Source: Globobulimina sp. (Eukaryota > Foraminifera > Rotaliida). From it: DNA of 18,061 nucleotides. Below are positions 1-12,700 of the stretch, piece by piece; position 1 is the first letter of the stretch, and every line of letters begins with the position of its first letter. The position numbers and the translations under genes were made by a program. The stretch spans positions 1 through 18,061 of the forward strand of contig PIVH01000003.1 in assembly GCA_003354225.1 (NCBI GenBank), read 5' to 3'. The notes beneath the pieces are model-generated. The model ran no database searches, was not told where the DNA came from, and saw nothing but the letters and a program-made list of their open reading frames with translations.

Positions 1-150
1 CATCATCACAACCACGCGATCACACCAAATCTTAACATTCAAATTTTCTATATTTAGCACAAATTTCTGCTGCATGACATTCAAATACTATGTAAAAAAC
101 TACAACATGTTATGTAAAAACATGCAAACAACAACAAAAAAAATATTACA
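1..150. other. 3' flank of the gene, no further gene seen
   Basis: On the minus strand the sequence after the stop codon is T-rich (TGTAATATTTTTTTTGTTG) and no AATAAA is present. TGTAA follows the stop at once, too close to be relied on as a poly(A) signal. The flank is too short to show whether another exon or a separate channel gene follows. Confidence 0.4.
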
Positions 151-790
151 TTAAGTTAGCAATGGAGTGGTTTTTGAATCCCGATGGGCAGAACCTTGTG
201 ATTCGTCTTCTTCTGCAGCACCACTGCCATCGCCAGACATTTGTGATATTTGTGTCAATTCCTCATCGGCCAATTGTCCATATTCTAAATTTGTATCGCC
301 AGAAATTAATATTGTACCACCAAGGAAATGTTTGTAACCCGGATCTTCTTTGTTTAAGCCGCACAACATATTCCTTATGGAAATGCAGCACGGTTTGCAA
401 ATCGGCAAACAAGTGATGGCGATCAGCGCCAATATGGCAATGTACAGCGGCTGCACCAAAATAATGGAGGTCAGAAAGGTTATTACCGAGGCAATGCTAA
501 ATCGCACCCGATAATCCCAGCAATGCGGCATAGAACCTTCGATCTCTTGGGGCGAACACGCCGGATTTCGCCTTTCTGCCTCATCCAAACTATAATCATA
601 ATCAAAGCGGGTTTGCTCACTAATGGAGACGGTGCAATTTGTACTGTTGAATTGCTGCGGAATCCACAAGAAGGCGGCCCCCAATTTATTGCCTTCCTGC
701 AAGAAGAGCACAATAAACAATACAATCAAAACCAAGAGAATGAGCCAAACGACATAGCGGCACCAGCGAGGTAACCAATATTTGCGTTGC
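151..790 (-). other. Polycystin-1-like TM4-TM5 and C-terminal tail (residues ~5540-5750)
   Basis: TM4 begins LPRWCRYVVWLILL, the strongly conserved opening of TM4 in polycystin-1 relatives (LP-x-W-C-x-Y-V-x-W). It is followed by a short ectoloop with N-glycosylation sequons and TM5 (FSIASVITFLTSIILVQPLY, IAILALIAITCLP), whose S-x-x-LVQPL also follows the family. A Cys-rich juxtamembrane stretch (CKPCC, CG) may be palmitoylated. The tail is Glu/Ser-rich and ends TTPLLT at a TAA. The six-helix TRP-like channel that follows TM5 in polycystin-1 is absent. Confidence 0.65.
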
Positions 791-3700
791 AACAAATCCC
801 GTCTTTGCTTAAAATGATTGCTTAACTTATCCCGATACTCTTCCTCTTCGTCGTCGCGCAGTGGCTTTTGGATTGGTTTCAATTCGTTTTCTTTCCACGG
901 ATCATAGGGATCTTCCAACGCGTCCAACAACTCTGGCGGCAGAGCCCCGGTCACCTCCCAGATGTCGTCCATATTTATATTCTTATTGTTCCGCACCTCG
1001 CCTTCCACCATCTCTCCGCCGCCAAATACGACCAACGATTGTTGCCATAGCTCGTCGCCAATATTGGTTTTTTTCTCTTGTTGTGGTCTTTGTGATGGTG
1101 CTCTTTCTGGCAATTCTTCTAATTTTCGTAATTCAGCCGGCGAATATGCAAAACCGCCGCCTTGTTTCGCCATATTATTTGGATCGACATTGGCAAAGAC
1201 AGTGTTGATGACATCTTGTTTGCGTAATAATTTTTGAATATGTTTTTGATTTTTATTGGTGGCGCCACTCTCAATTTCATCAAACAACGGATCGCCGCTA
1301 CTGATTAATTTCGCCGCTCGTCGCACTATTTTTTTACTGCCAATCAATGATAAATCACCAGAACTAATGGCATTGTCTACAATTCGTAGCAATAATTTTG
1401 GATTATTTTTAATTTTTAAACGATTTATGCGTCCAATTTGTAATATTTTGTTAAATTGGACATATTTTCTTTGACAGTTTAAGTGAACCGCAATAAATTC
1501 GCCGCTCACAATCTCAGAGCGCGAAAAGGATCCAATTTCTTCTAATTCAATTTCAATTTCATTTTCATTTTCATTTCCTTTTTTTCTTCTTTTCTTGTTC
1601 CTTTTTGATGAACTTTCATTTTGCATCGGTTTCGGTGCATTCATCCCACTGTTTGTCGGAATTACTTTTTTCTTCTTCTTCTTCTTTTTGTTCTTTCTTT
1701 TCTCTCTTTTACGTCTTTTCCTTTTCTCTGAACTGGTCTCTGATTCTTCGTCGTCGTCGTCGTCTTGGTCTTCTTCGTCTTCTTCATAATCATAATCATC
1801 CTCATCCTCATCCTCATCCTCCTCCTCTTCATCTGAATAATATTGCTCTTGTTCTTGTTCTCGTTCTGGTTCTTCATTTGAATAATATTGCTCTTCGGCT
1901 TCGGCTTCGGATTCTTTTTCTTGTGGTTCTGGTTGTGGTTTATCGTCAATTTCGACATCTTTTTTAGATCCAAATGATAATAATTGCGATAACCGCGAAG
2001 AGCGTCTCCTTTTTTTTTCTTTTTTCTCCTTTTTTTCCTTCTTTTTTTTCTGACTACTTTTGTTTGTTCGACTGAACATCGAAGAGATTTTCGAAGAGAC
2101 AGAGTTTTCTCTCTCGTGTTTGCCTCGTTTGTGCTGTATGTTTTCCTTTTGGTTTTCATGCAACATTTTGGAGGCCGCGGCGTCATACTCTTCATTGACA
2201 TTCGTCGGAATGAAGCCCAACGACTCGGCATCGCGCGCCTGGCTAAAATGGGCATTCTCGCTTTGCCCTTCGAAGCCGCGCCGTTCCTCATAGGAATTCA
2301 CAGAATCGGCAGAGCCGTCATCATCATCCATCGCGACATAGCCAATCTTTTTTAAGCTGTACGCTTTGCGTTTTTTCTTATACCATTTCATTTCTTGAGG
2401 CATAAAATTCTCTTCTAAGTATTCCACCTCTTCATCAATATCCGTATAAATACGTAATATGTCCCAATTATTTTGATTTTCAATGTCGTCGTCGAATATT
2501 TGGGGCACAGCAAATACGCCCAAAACGTCCTCTTTTTCGTCAAACTCGTCATCGCCACCATGCTCAATATCCGATTCGTAGTCGTCTTCCCATTTCTGAT
2601 TCTTTGTAATGATCGCCATCTGATCCTCCACCATCTCATCAATCTCTTCGTCACTAAATTCATGCGGACGAATCTTTGAAATGCACCACGCGCATAACCA
2701 GATTGGTAATATCGTCTCAAAAGCGATCAAAAAAGCAAACAAAGTGTCGGCAAACACGGTCTCTTTCTCGGCCCCATAGAACCACGCAATTTGGAGCATG
2801 AATAATAGGCAATACAAGACGGTCAATAATACTTTAATGAAATGCGAAATATTGCTGCCAGGATCGTCGCAGCACCACCATAGACACAAATGGTCGTTGC
2901 GCAGTCTTATTTTGTACACTTCGATGTAAACCTGGCAAAAACTCAAATTATTCATATTTATTCTGGCCGCTCGATACGTTTTGCCCTCTGCCGTCTGAAA
3001 ATAGGCCCCTTCTCTTTGTGATTTGGGTAAACCTTTTTTCACCGCTAATAAGGCTTTGTGTTTGTCGTAAGATGGCAATATGTAAAAGGCGAAGGTGAAG
3101 AGGAAGAATAATATCAATAACCACAACATTGCACTAACGGACTGCATCAAGCCCGTCCACGTAAAATCGGGATTGTAGCGAGACAGAGTCGCCTTAAATT
3201 GCGGATAATATAATTCCTCTTCCACGCCTAATAAGGTATAGTTTGACTGGCACGCACAAACTGTTTTTTCTTCGTCATGCGTCAATACGTAGCAATCCTC
3301 GGCATTGGGCGCCTGCAAATCGTCAAAGTCGCCGTCCCCGGTAATGTTCTCGTAGACCAATATGGTTTTACACACAGACCACGTCGAATAAGGTTGCTTC
3401 CCCGTTTCTAATCGTCGCGTTGAGTACGACTTTAATGACGTATTTGCATTATGCGGTATTGTATATAAAAACGGCGAACATTCATCAAATGTAACTAAGC
3501 GACGACGCGTTTGCGACACTTCATCGCCATTTTTTTGGTACCCTTTTAAAGTCCAAAAGATTATGGCTGAACTCATTGATTCCGAGATGGCGGTCGGGGT
3601 TAAAATGCCTCCATTAAACGCAATCAACTCACATTTAACATAGGCAACCTCCTGACCGCCAAAATAATCACTTTCAAAATTCGGCGCTAAATCCACCAAA

Positions 3701-6700
3701 TCACCGCCACAGTCGGAATCGTCTGAAAATAGTTTGGATTTCGTTTCCCAGCCCGACAATATTGTTAATCCGCGAAAGGACACATTGTAATGCGTCTCGT
3801 CGATTAATCGTTCATTTAAACCCAATGCATTTATGCCTAATACCTGTTTGCGATATAAATTTTTTAATTTGTTAAATTGTCGAATTTGTTGCGGCAAATC
3901 ACTTTGCTGCATGGCACTGTTACCGGCCCAGGTCATTGATATTAATTCATAGACGCTCAAATCGCGAGGTATCATACCATTGTTTAAACCATCACGCTTC
4001 GAATTAAAATACGAAATCATATCCGATATTATTGCAAAATTTCTTTTTGCTACGTTTTGACTAAATGGTAAATCATTTAATTTGGTCGGATCAAACTGCC
4101 TGAAATCATAAAATAATTCATCCATTATTAAGGAATATATTTTATTATAATCATAAAATCGATCAAATAATAAATTATTGTCTGAAGATGTTAATATAGT
4201 GTACATTTCATAAATTAATTGGACAATATCTGACCGATCATACGTACCATACGCATCCATCCATGAATCAAAAGCATTGATGTTTGCGGCAAAGGCAGTC
4301 GTAGAGTGCGCATCGGCGGCACTCGATATCAATGCTTTGGTCACCTCATAATCCTCAATCTCACTGCTTTGTTGCCCGCTAAATGGTGTATCAAAAGTGG
4401 TGACAAATCCACTATAATCGCGTATAAATGAGCGTAAAATATAGTTATTACTATTCTTGAGTGCAAAATAATGATTATTGCCGCTGGTCCATTCACGTAA
4501 ATAATTTTGTACCACACCAACCGTACTCAGTATGCAAACACCGACATTATATTCGGATTGAGTCAAGTCGCAAATCAGCTCATTGCCACAGTCTGAATCA
4601 ACATTACATTCATGTAATAGCATAAAATTGTATTCCAATCCCAGTTCCATATATTCGTCGGTCCAGCCATAACATTCCACTCTATAAATATTTACAGAGT
4701 CATATATTAAATCAACTGCACACAATCCGCCATTTGGGCCACGATTAGCAATCAATTCAATTTGTCCGTAGCCGCCGTATTCCACATCCCCATTAATGAA
4801 ATCTTTTGTGTTTGTTATCGCCAGTTCAAAACCGTATTTTTCGCCATCAAATACGAATCTATTTACTTCATCATCAACCACAAAATTCACTGTATATCCA
4901 CGTTCATAATCAATATGATCAATTATGGAAATACCGTATACATTATCAAATAAATTATAATTTTTCCCAAAATTGCGCCAAACAAACGCATAATTATCAA
5001 AATATAAACCATCATCAATGGTATTTTTCGCCATAAACGAGTCAACAAAAGACGCCGATATTACAATGCGTTTATTTCGATTTATTATACCGATATTGGT
5101 GCTTAATTGTACCGAAATTAATTTATGTGTTGAATTTGTAGCAATTAACTGGACCGGATCAGAGGATATATATTCAAATACAAAATAAGATTCCCTTCGA
5201 CCCCACGTTATACCCAATGTTGAACTCGATGTTGAATATAAATGAGCCGAACAATTATAAAAATTGCCCACTGCCAAATTTGCATTATTCTCATTTAAGG
5301 TAATAATGGCGGCCGATCTCACCACCGACGCCTCCAATATGCTCTCATTGTTATTCAGATCGAGACATTGCCATTCAATGCCATAATCTGTGGCCGGTTG
5401 CCTCGAAAAATCATAAAAATTGCTAATATCTAACACGATGTCATCACCTTCGCGAACGGATTGATACATTATGGATGGTTTTGGATATGGTATGGGAAGA
5501 GACACAATCACACCAACAAAAGCAGAGTTTGCTGCATTATTCGCATTGTACGTCACAGTCACTTTAAATGCATAATATTTGCCAGCTTCAAGTTGTTGAC
5601 CGGGTATTATTAACGTGGAGGAGGAGCTGGATAGCGATGGAATGGCCGACATATCAAACTCAATAAAATTGTCTGTATCGATATTGGAGGAAAAGGCGCT
5701 GCCAAAGGGAGTATGTATGCCTTCTATATCGGTTCGCAAAGTCAAGCTTTCCCATTCGAAAGAAAATAAATCTAAATCGGTTTTGATAACGGAGCCGCAC
5801 TCAGAACCATCATTTACAGAAACAAAGGTTGCTACGACCAAATCTTGCTCATTTGTAATATTTATAATGCTCGGAGTTAATAATTTGATTGCCGGCAATT
5901 GCATACTTTCTTGTGCTTTTATTGTGATCGTAATGTCATTCGACGAGGTGGATGCGGCATAATTAAAGTTTGAAAAATAATAATTTGTCGCATTTAATTG
6001 TATAAAATAATTGATATCCCTTTGAAAGGAAGTTGGCGCTAAACATCTATGTGGAATTTCTAAAATTTCCCGATTGGTCGGTATTGCTTCGGAACCAAAC
6101 ACACAGCCATTGGCCAACAGGCCATTGGCATTCAGTAAAATCCATTGCCAGCTCATTGGCGCGGCCTGGCCACTCGTCGGCGTCCCCAATAATCGCAAAT
6201 CATCGCAGGGCCCCAACTGTGTTGCACCTAAAATATTGGCAAAAACTGGCGGCGGATTAAACATTGGATACACAATACAATATCCATTGGTTGGCGATGA
6301 AAATTCATCAAAATCAAGTATATTATTACCAACTAATTCTAAATAATATGAATCTTCTCCAAATGAGGCGCGAATATTAAAGCCGTAACCCAACTCAATG
6401 CGAAGAGTGCGAAAATCCTTCCAAATGCATCGTGAATCCGATGTCATTCCTTCAATATTATTAAATGTGGCCGGTGTAAACACCGATAAACACGAAAATG
6501 GCTTACCGCCAAATCTAGCACGATTGGTATCCTCTGAAAAAAACATCAATATCGCTGTACCATGATCTTCAAATCGACAATCTGTTAAAATCGGACCTAA
6601 ATCAGAATTGATAGGCGACGAAGTTGGGGGCAGTGTTGGCGATGTTGTTGGGTCATTGGTTATTCTCTGCACGCACAACTCAGTAAACTCAATAAACAAA

Positions 6701-9700
6701 TCATTAAAATAAGCGCTGCCACGAAAGGCGTACTCTCTATCAATCTGAGTGCACGACAATGCACTGCCACTTTCATCGTAGGTTTCATATAAAATGGACA
6801 TAAAAATACAATTATTATCAGTCCAGTTATATTCATTGGTTGCAAAGGTCCAATATTTATCAGATATGTATTCGCCGCGTATAATGATACTGTTAGCAAT
6901 GTTGTGCTGCGACTCTGGTATTAAAGTGCCAATAGATAAGGAATCGATTAATACGAAGGCATCTCGATTCGATTGTGTTACATTTTTCAATTCAAAGAAA
7001 ACCGTCGCATCGTTATCCGTTGCAAATCGAAATACGGAGGAATATTCTTCCAGAAACATGGGGGCAAAACCACGCAAAACCCGGCCGTCTTGAACCAAGG
7101 TCTCTTCTCGACTGCTTACGTTTAAATATAAAAATTTGCCCGTTGACACTTGTAAGGAATACCAAATATCCTCCAAACCATTGGGGCATGGATTGCTTAA
7201 TAATAAATCTGAACATGTATTCCTATCATTTTGCAAATAGTCCAATGAAGGGTCCATTGCAATTCTTTGAGAATATGATAAATCAGAAATCGCCACAACT
7301 GGCACAGAAATATCAATATCATTCAGATAAAAGCTGGTTGCTTGGGCATCAAATGCGGTATGCCGACAATCATAGTTTACATCGACAAATAGCGCATCGG
7401 AGCAGCAATCTGAGCCGGAATTGGACGAAAATATGTTTTCATCGTTTATTTCATTTGAACATTGATAATTTATCGATCTTTCAAAACTATATCTATTAAA
7501 AATGTTTGGTGGCAATTCATTTTTGATAGTTTGTCCGGAATTTATTTGTTGATATCCGTCGCCAGCTACAATCTCTTTGTCATAAACGTGTTTGACAATA
7601 TTCTCAACATCGTCGATATACGAGATCTCAATTATTTGTCCAATAACCATTGAAATGTTTGATTCTGTTTCTGCGCTAACTTTCATATTACAGCTTGCAA
7701 CATGTTGCAATGATGAATTTGTCGAGGAACCACTCGACGATGCGCCGGCTAACCGCAATTCGCCACGAATGGTATCAATATTCCATGATAACATTTGTCC
7801 CTCCCAGTCACCAGCAGTTGTGCATTGAGGCCATGACTCTCTGTTGCTGCCCTCCTCAAAATAGGAACATTGGTCGGGGCCCGTCCCATTCTCAATAAAT
7901 AAGTTATCATCCCACCAGATGCGGATTGAAAAGGATAACAAGGTGCCACTGCTGGCATTTATGTAGATATCATAAGTGAATGGCTCGCTATTTGAAATGT
8001 CTTTGTTTTCAAACTGTAGTCCGGTGATGCTCGTCGATGCTTCAATATCGATATCCCAAAAATCTGGCTTTAAATTTGGAAAAATCGATTCAATATCAAA
8101 TATAGTCTCGGCACCGTCGCTACATTTACTCACTACGCTTATATTGACTTCTCGCCACCAATTATCTAATATAGTGACATAACCATAGCCATCCACTGCA
8201 AGAACCGCAGGGTCCGACGACGAAAAATTGAACATCTCTGTTATTATACTTATATCACCGTCACCTAACAAACTATTCTCTATTATCTCATGTAATATAT
8301 CATTAATAATCAATCCATCACTAAAAAAAACATCCATCTTCAACAGTTCCCGGCTATTTATTATATCGGAAAATACATTATTCCGATCATTAAATGTATG
8401 CAATGATATTGCTGTTATGTCTGTAAATGCATTTGTAATATCATACGAAATAATATTTGAATAGTAATTATCTCGATTAATATTTACATTTTGTGCAAAT
8501 AGTGTTGCCATTACATCTGCGCTGCCAATATGTATTCCACTCGTTAATCTTTTTGAATTTTCTATTTCTAATGCCGACGAGTTGGAGACATTGATTATTA
8601 TATCATTTCTTTGCGTTAATTCTTTGTAAATGCCATTGGTTAAATTGCCAAATATAACTAATTCACTCATTTCATACTCTGATAAACAATAAAATTTATT
8701 TAATATACTCGCATCTGAACCCGCAGTATAATTTGGATACGGATAGGCAGTCACTTGTAAACGATCAAATATTACAACCTCAACACTAATGCGATCACTC
8801 CAGTTTGCTAAGATTGGGTAATCGCTAAAACTAACCTCAATTATATCACTTCCATAACAATTTGCATTTTGAGATGAAAAATCTGTTGAAATATTACACG
8901 ATAAATTTGCACGAACAACATTTTTATTTTCCAAAATTAATAAATTATAATTTGGAATAATATCATAATTTGTACGATTATCCGTGGATAAATCCGTTTG
9001 AGTTCCATCACTCCAAAATACAGTCACAATCAAAAAACATTCAATGGGTAAACCAAATATATAATTTGCGGGATCATATTGTCGCGTAATTATAGTGGTA
9101 TTACAGGATAAAGTTACACTGACATTCAACACATTTGTTTTGTTAATTGAACCATAAATACACCCAACACCACGCAGACGATCACTACCAATGCTTAGAT
9201 TGCGCGGGACATTCCAGTCAAATTGAATTAAGGAGCTCCATTCGATCTGTTCAAACAAAGCATCACTGACTACGGCATACGCTCCGGCTTCGCCCATGTT
9301 TGCGCCACCACTCTTATCCACATTTATTATTTCCAAATATTGCGGCATCACCGAGGAATAAACAATATTCTCATCATCACTTAAATCAATTAATACGCCG
9401 TCACTTAATTTCATAAATGCATGGACCGATGCAATGTCACCAGACGCAGATAAATGTTGTTTTAAATCCGATAATATAGTGATTATGGTGAAACTATCGG
9501 TGCCCGGCGGGTCAATCCCAACCACGTGTTGACGCCGACCAACCTCAACCTCGATGTGCGTCACTAATACGCCGCCAAAACCTATTATTGTCACTAACGG
9601 CGCGGGATTCCCCACAATCATTGGAATACTCACAAAATGGCGCCAGGGACTCGCTAATTGTAATGAAATGTTACTTTGTCCAGTCGATAAGCCATGAATT

Positions 9701-12700
9701 AAAAATCGCGATAACGAACCACTAAAATGTATAATTTCTGCTACATTGTCATCACTAATCGCAAATGAATCCTCATTTAAAAGTTCATTAATTACAACCG
9801 CCGAGGTGGTGGTGTCTGCGCCATCCAATGTGAAATTGCAATAGATATACAATGGCAGGGACTCATAATAAATATCACCCACTGCGCGATAAGCCATATC
9901 GATTTGGGATAACTCAAATTGGGCCTCTTTTGTACCAGTATTATACGGTATGATTGCAAATGTTGATAAAAGAGGCAACCATACATTTAGAATCTGGATG
10001 CTTTTGATAGCATCGGCAGTGATATTGACATATACCTCACCATATTCTGTCTGATACGCCGATGCGATGGCATTACAATCCACGCCCGTTGTCGTCAAAA
10101 AAAATGATAGAAATGAGGTTTCTTTGGTACATGCCAACGATGTCGGCGATCTCACTGAGAAATGATATACAACAAATATTGGAAAGGTAACAGCTCGGCC
10201 TTCCGTTCCAGAAATAAATGCTGTGTTCCATAAATTAATTGTATCGACTTGAACAAAAATGTCAATTGGATCATCGGCTAAAACTTGCAATGAGGCCTCC
10301 ACCGTATACCAACCATTTATGTCCGCCATCCGTCCTTCGGCATTATTTGTAATCGCATAGCCATTATCCCCGCTCATCGATATGGTCACAAATGACAACA
10401 CCGACGCGTACAAACCAGCGGCCGTGTCGTCATAGACGGAAAACAAAAAATAGCCAACCGAGATATTGCCACCGTTTGTATTCAATAATTGGCCAATTTT
10501 GGAGCCCCAAATTTCTATTAAACCGTTATTATTACTTTGCTCCATCGAATATAGGGAACCAATGGAACCCCAAATCGTCTCATCGGCCACAAAAGAAACG
10601 TATTGAAGAAGTGCATGATTAAAATCGATCGATAACCACCATGCTTGTGCATATCGCTGCCGATTCGCCAAATCATCAGAGTTTAACCATAAATCCAACC
10701 GAACCTCTTCTCCGACATATCTTGGCGACATAGCAAATTCGCCATATATTCCCGCAAAATCAATACCTTTTGCAACAATTCTCGGTGCCAGCGTTAATTC
10801 AATAATCTCAGTTTTATTTAGAACCGCACCGGAATTGTCGGATAATTCCGCATGGATTTGCAAGATATTTGTATCATTTTCAATAAATAACCAATCTGAA
10901 ACAGTCAGGTTGCATTTCACCGCATTAAAACCTCCATCATTAAAGACATTAATAACAGAGTTTTCAATGTCACATTCATCATTAATGCCAAATAGGGTGG
11001 TAAAGGATGCACAGTCCGGACAACTGGCCCATACACTGATAGTTACATTGGATAAATCAATAAAAGTAGACCCATATTTATCAAATAATTGAAACCATAA
11101 ACCAATCTCTGCCGAGTCTCGATGTATAGTAAAATCTAATGAATCATATACTAAATTAATCAAAATTGGTGGATATAACTCACGAGAAAAGGTCACATTT
11201 CCATATGGTAAAATATAGTCCGATATTGCTAATTTTATCACAGATTGGTCATTATGCCGACTGTATAAAAATTCATCATATTGCCGCTCAAATTCAAAGA
11301 TATTAATCTCATTTACGTCTTCATTTTCTGTGGGATTTATTGCGAAACCCATTTGCGTCTCAGATGTATATTCATATTCGGCATCCACATAATCCCATTC
11401 ATTATATGTCGGACATAATGGCGAATACAAGCAACTGACACCGACACCGCAGCTAAATGTTACATTCACAGTCAAGGAAGTAATCGCATCGGTAAACACA
11501 ATTGGTTCCCCAAAGGGCGGTAATTGGGTTGGATCCACATTTGGTGTATAAGCCGCATCCGTGAATTCAAAATATGCGCCATTGCCAGTAATTAGCCAGG
11601 TTTCTAAGTTTGTATCATAATATAATCTCATTTTGTCTTTTGGTCGATAATAATCACCGCCATCATTTGTTGTATCATTTGAGTGTTTATAATATCCATC
11701 GATTGCCGATAAGCCAGCGCCCGATGTATCGACTTGTATGCAGTCACAAAGAATTTGATCCGGTGGGGATGGCGAGTGCGTTAATATAAATTCGGAGGAG
11801 TTGCAACTTAAAACCAATTCAATGGTTTGGGAGGGATCCGCCTGGTTGTACCAAATGGAGGGCTGCTCGCTAGGATCGAAGGGCGGGAAAGTACTGCTTG
11901 GATCATTATCCGCATGCAACCATCGCTTGCCATCAATCGGCTCCGTGTCAAAGAGCCACGCACTTTCGATGGCTAACCATCCTAATTCAAAATCATTGCT
12001 TGGCGGCGCACTGTCTTGCCATGAATAGCGAAAATCATTCATTATGCCGTAATCATTTAATACAGTCAAAGCATAGTCAGTGGAGCTAATATCAATGGTG
12101 GCACAAACGCCTAATGTCGGTGCGGGCGTTGTAATCGCCAGTGTTGTATTACATTGCTTATAATATATTACTTTATAAATATTTCGTTCAAAATTTAAGC
12201 CAATTTGATTACCGGCCCTCCATCCACCAGTTTGCGAATTGATCATATGCCAACACAATGCGTTATTGGACGCGGTATCATATATATCACAGCCGCCTTG
12301 TGCTAAATTGATACGTCCATTTGGTGCATCGGTAAAACCAAAAGCCACATTCTCCACATAATACCAATATGTTTGCTGTGGGTATTGATTATCGTACGTG
12401 GTTTGATACGCATACTGCAGAGAGCTGGTAAAATCTTGTAAAATGGAGACATGTCCATATGCCCCAATATAGGCATAATCTAAGTTTGTTTTTTCAACCG
12501 CACCAACAAAAATATATACATCTTTAACATCGATTGGGGCGGAACCATAATTGTCTGTAATTTCAGTCAAACACAAATCCTCTAAATCAGTGGCGGTGCT
12601 ACCATCTGAATATGTAGTTTGATAACAAATATCCCACGTTCTTAAATGATCCAAATGCCAATAATGTACAATGTCGTCGGGGAATGCGCAAGGATCGAAA

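Noticed and set aside
146-150. TGTAA as a polyadenylation signal right after the stop codon
   Set aside because: It is a five-base match in T-rich DNA directly abutting the stop codon; without transcript ends it cannot be supported.
1662-2291. 209-aa Lys/Arg-rich minus-strand ORF overlapping the giant ORF
   Set aside because: It is a frame-shifted shadow of the poly-Lys/Glu tracts of the cytoplasmic loop; its composition mirrors the repeat codons.
2842-3070. A PLAT domain between TM1 and TM2
   Set aside because: Only about 77 residues lie there and no PLAT beta-sandwich pattern is visible; a PLAT domain needs about 110.
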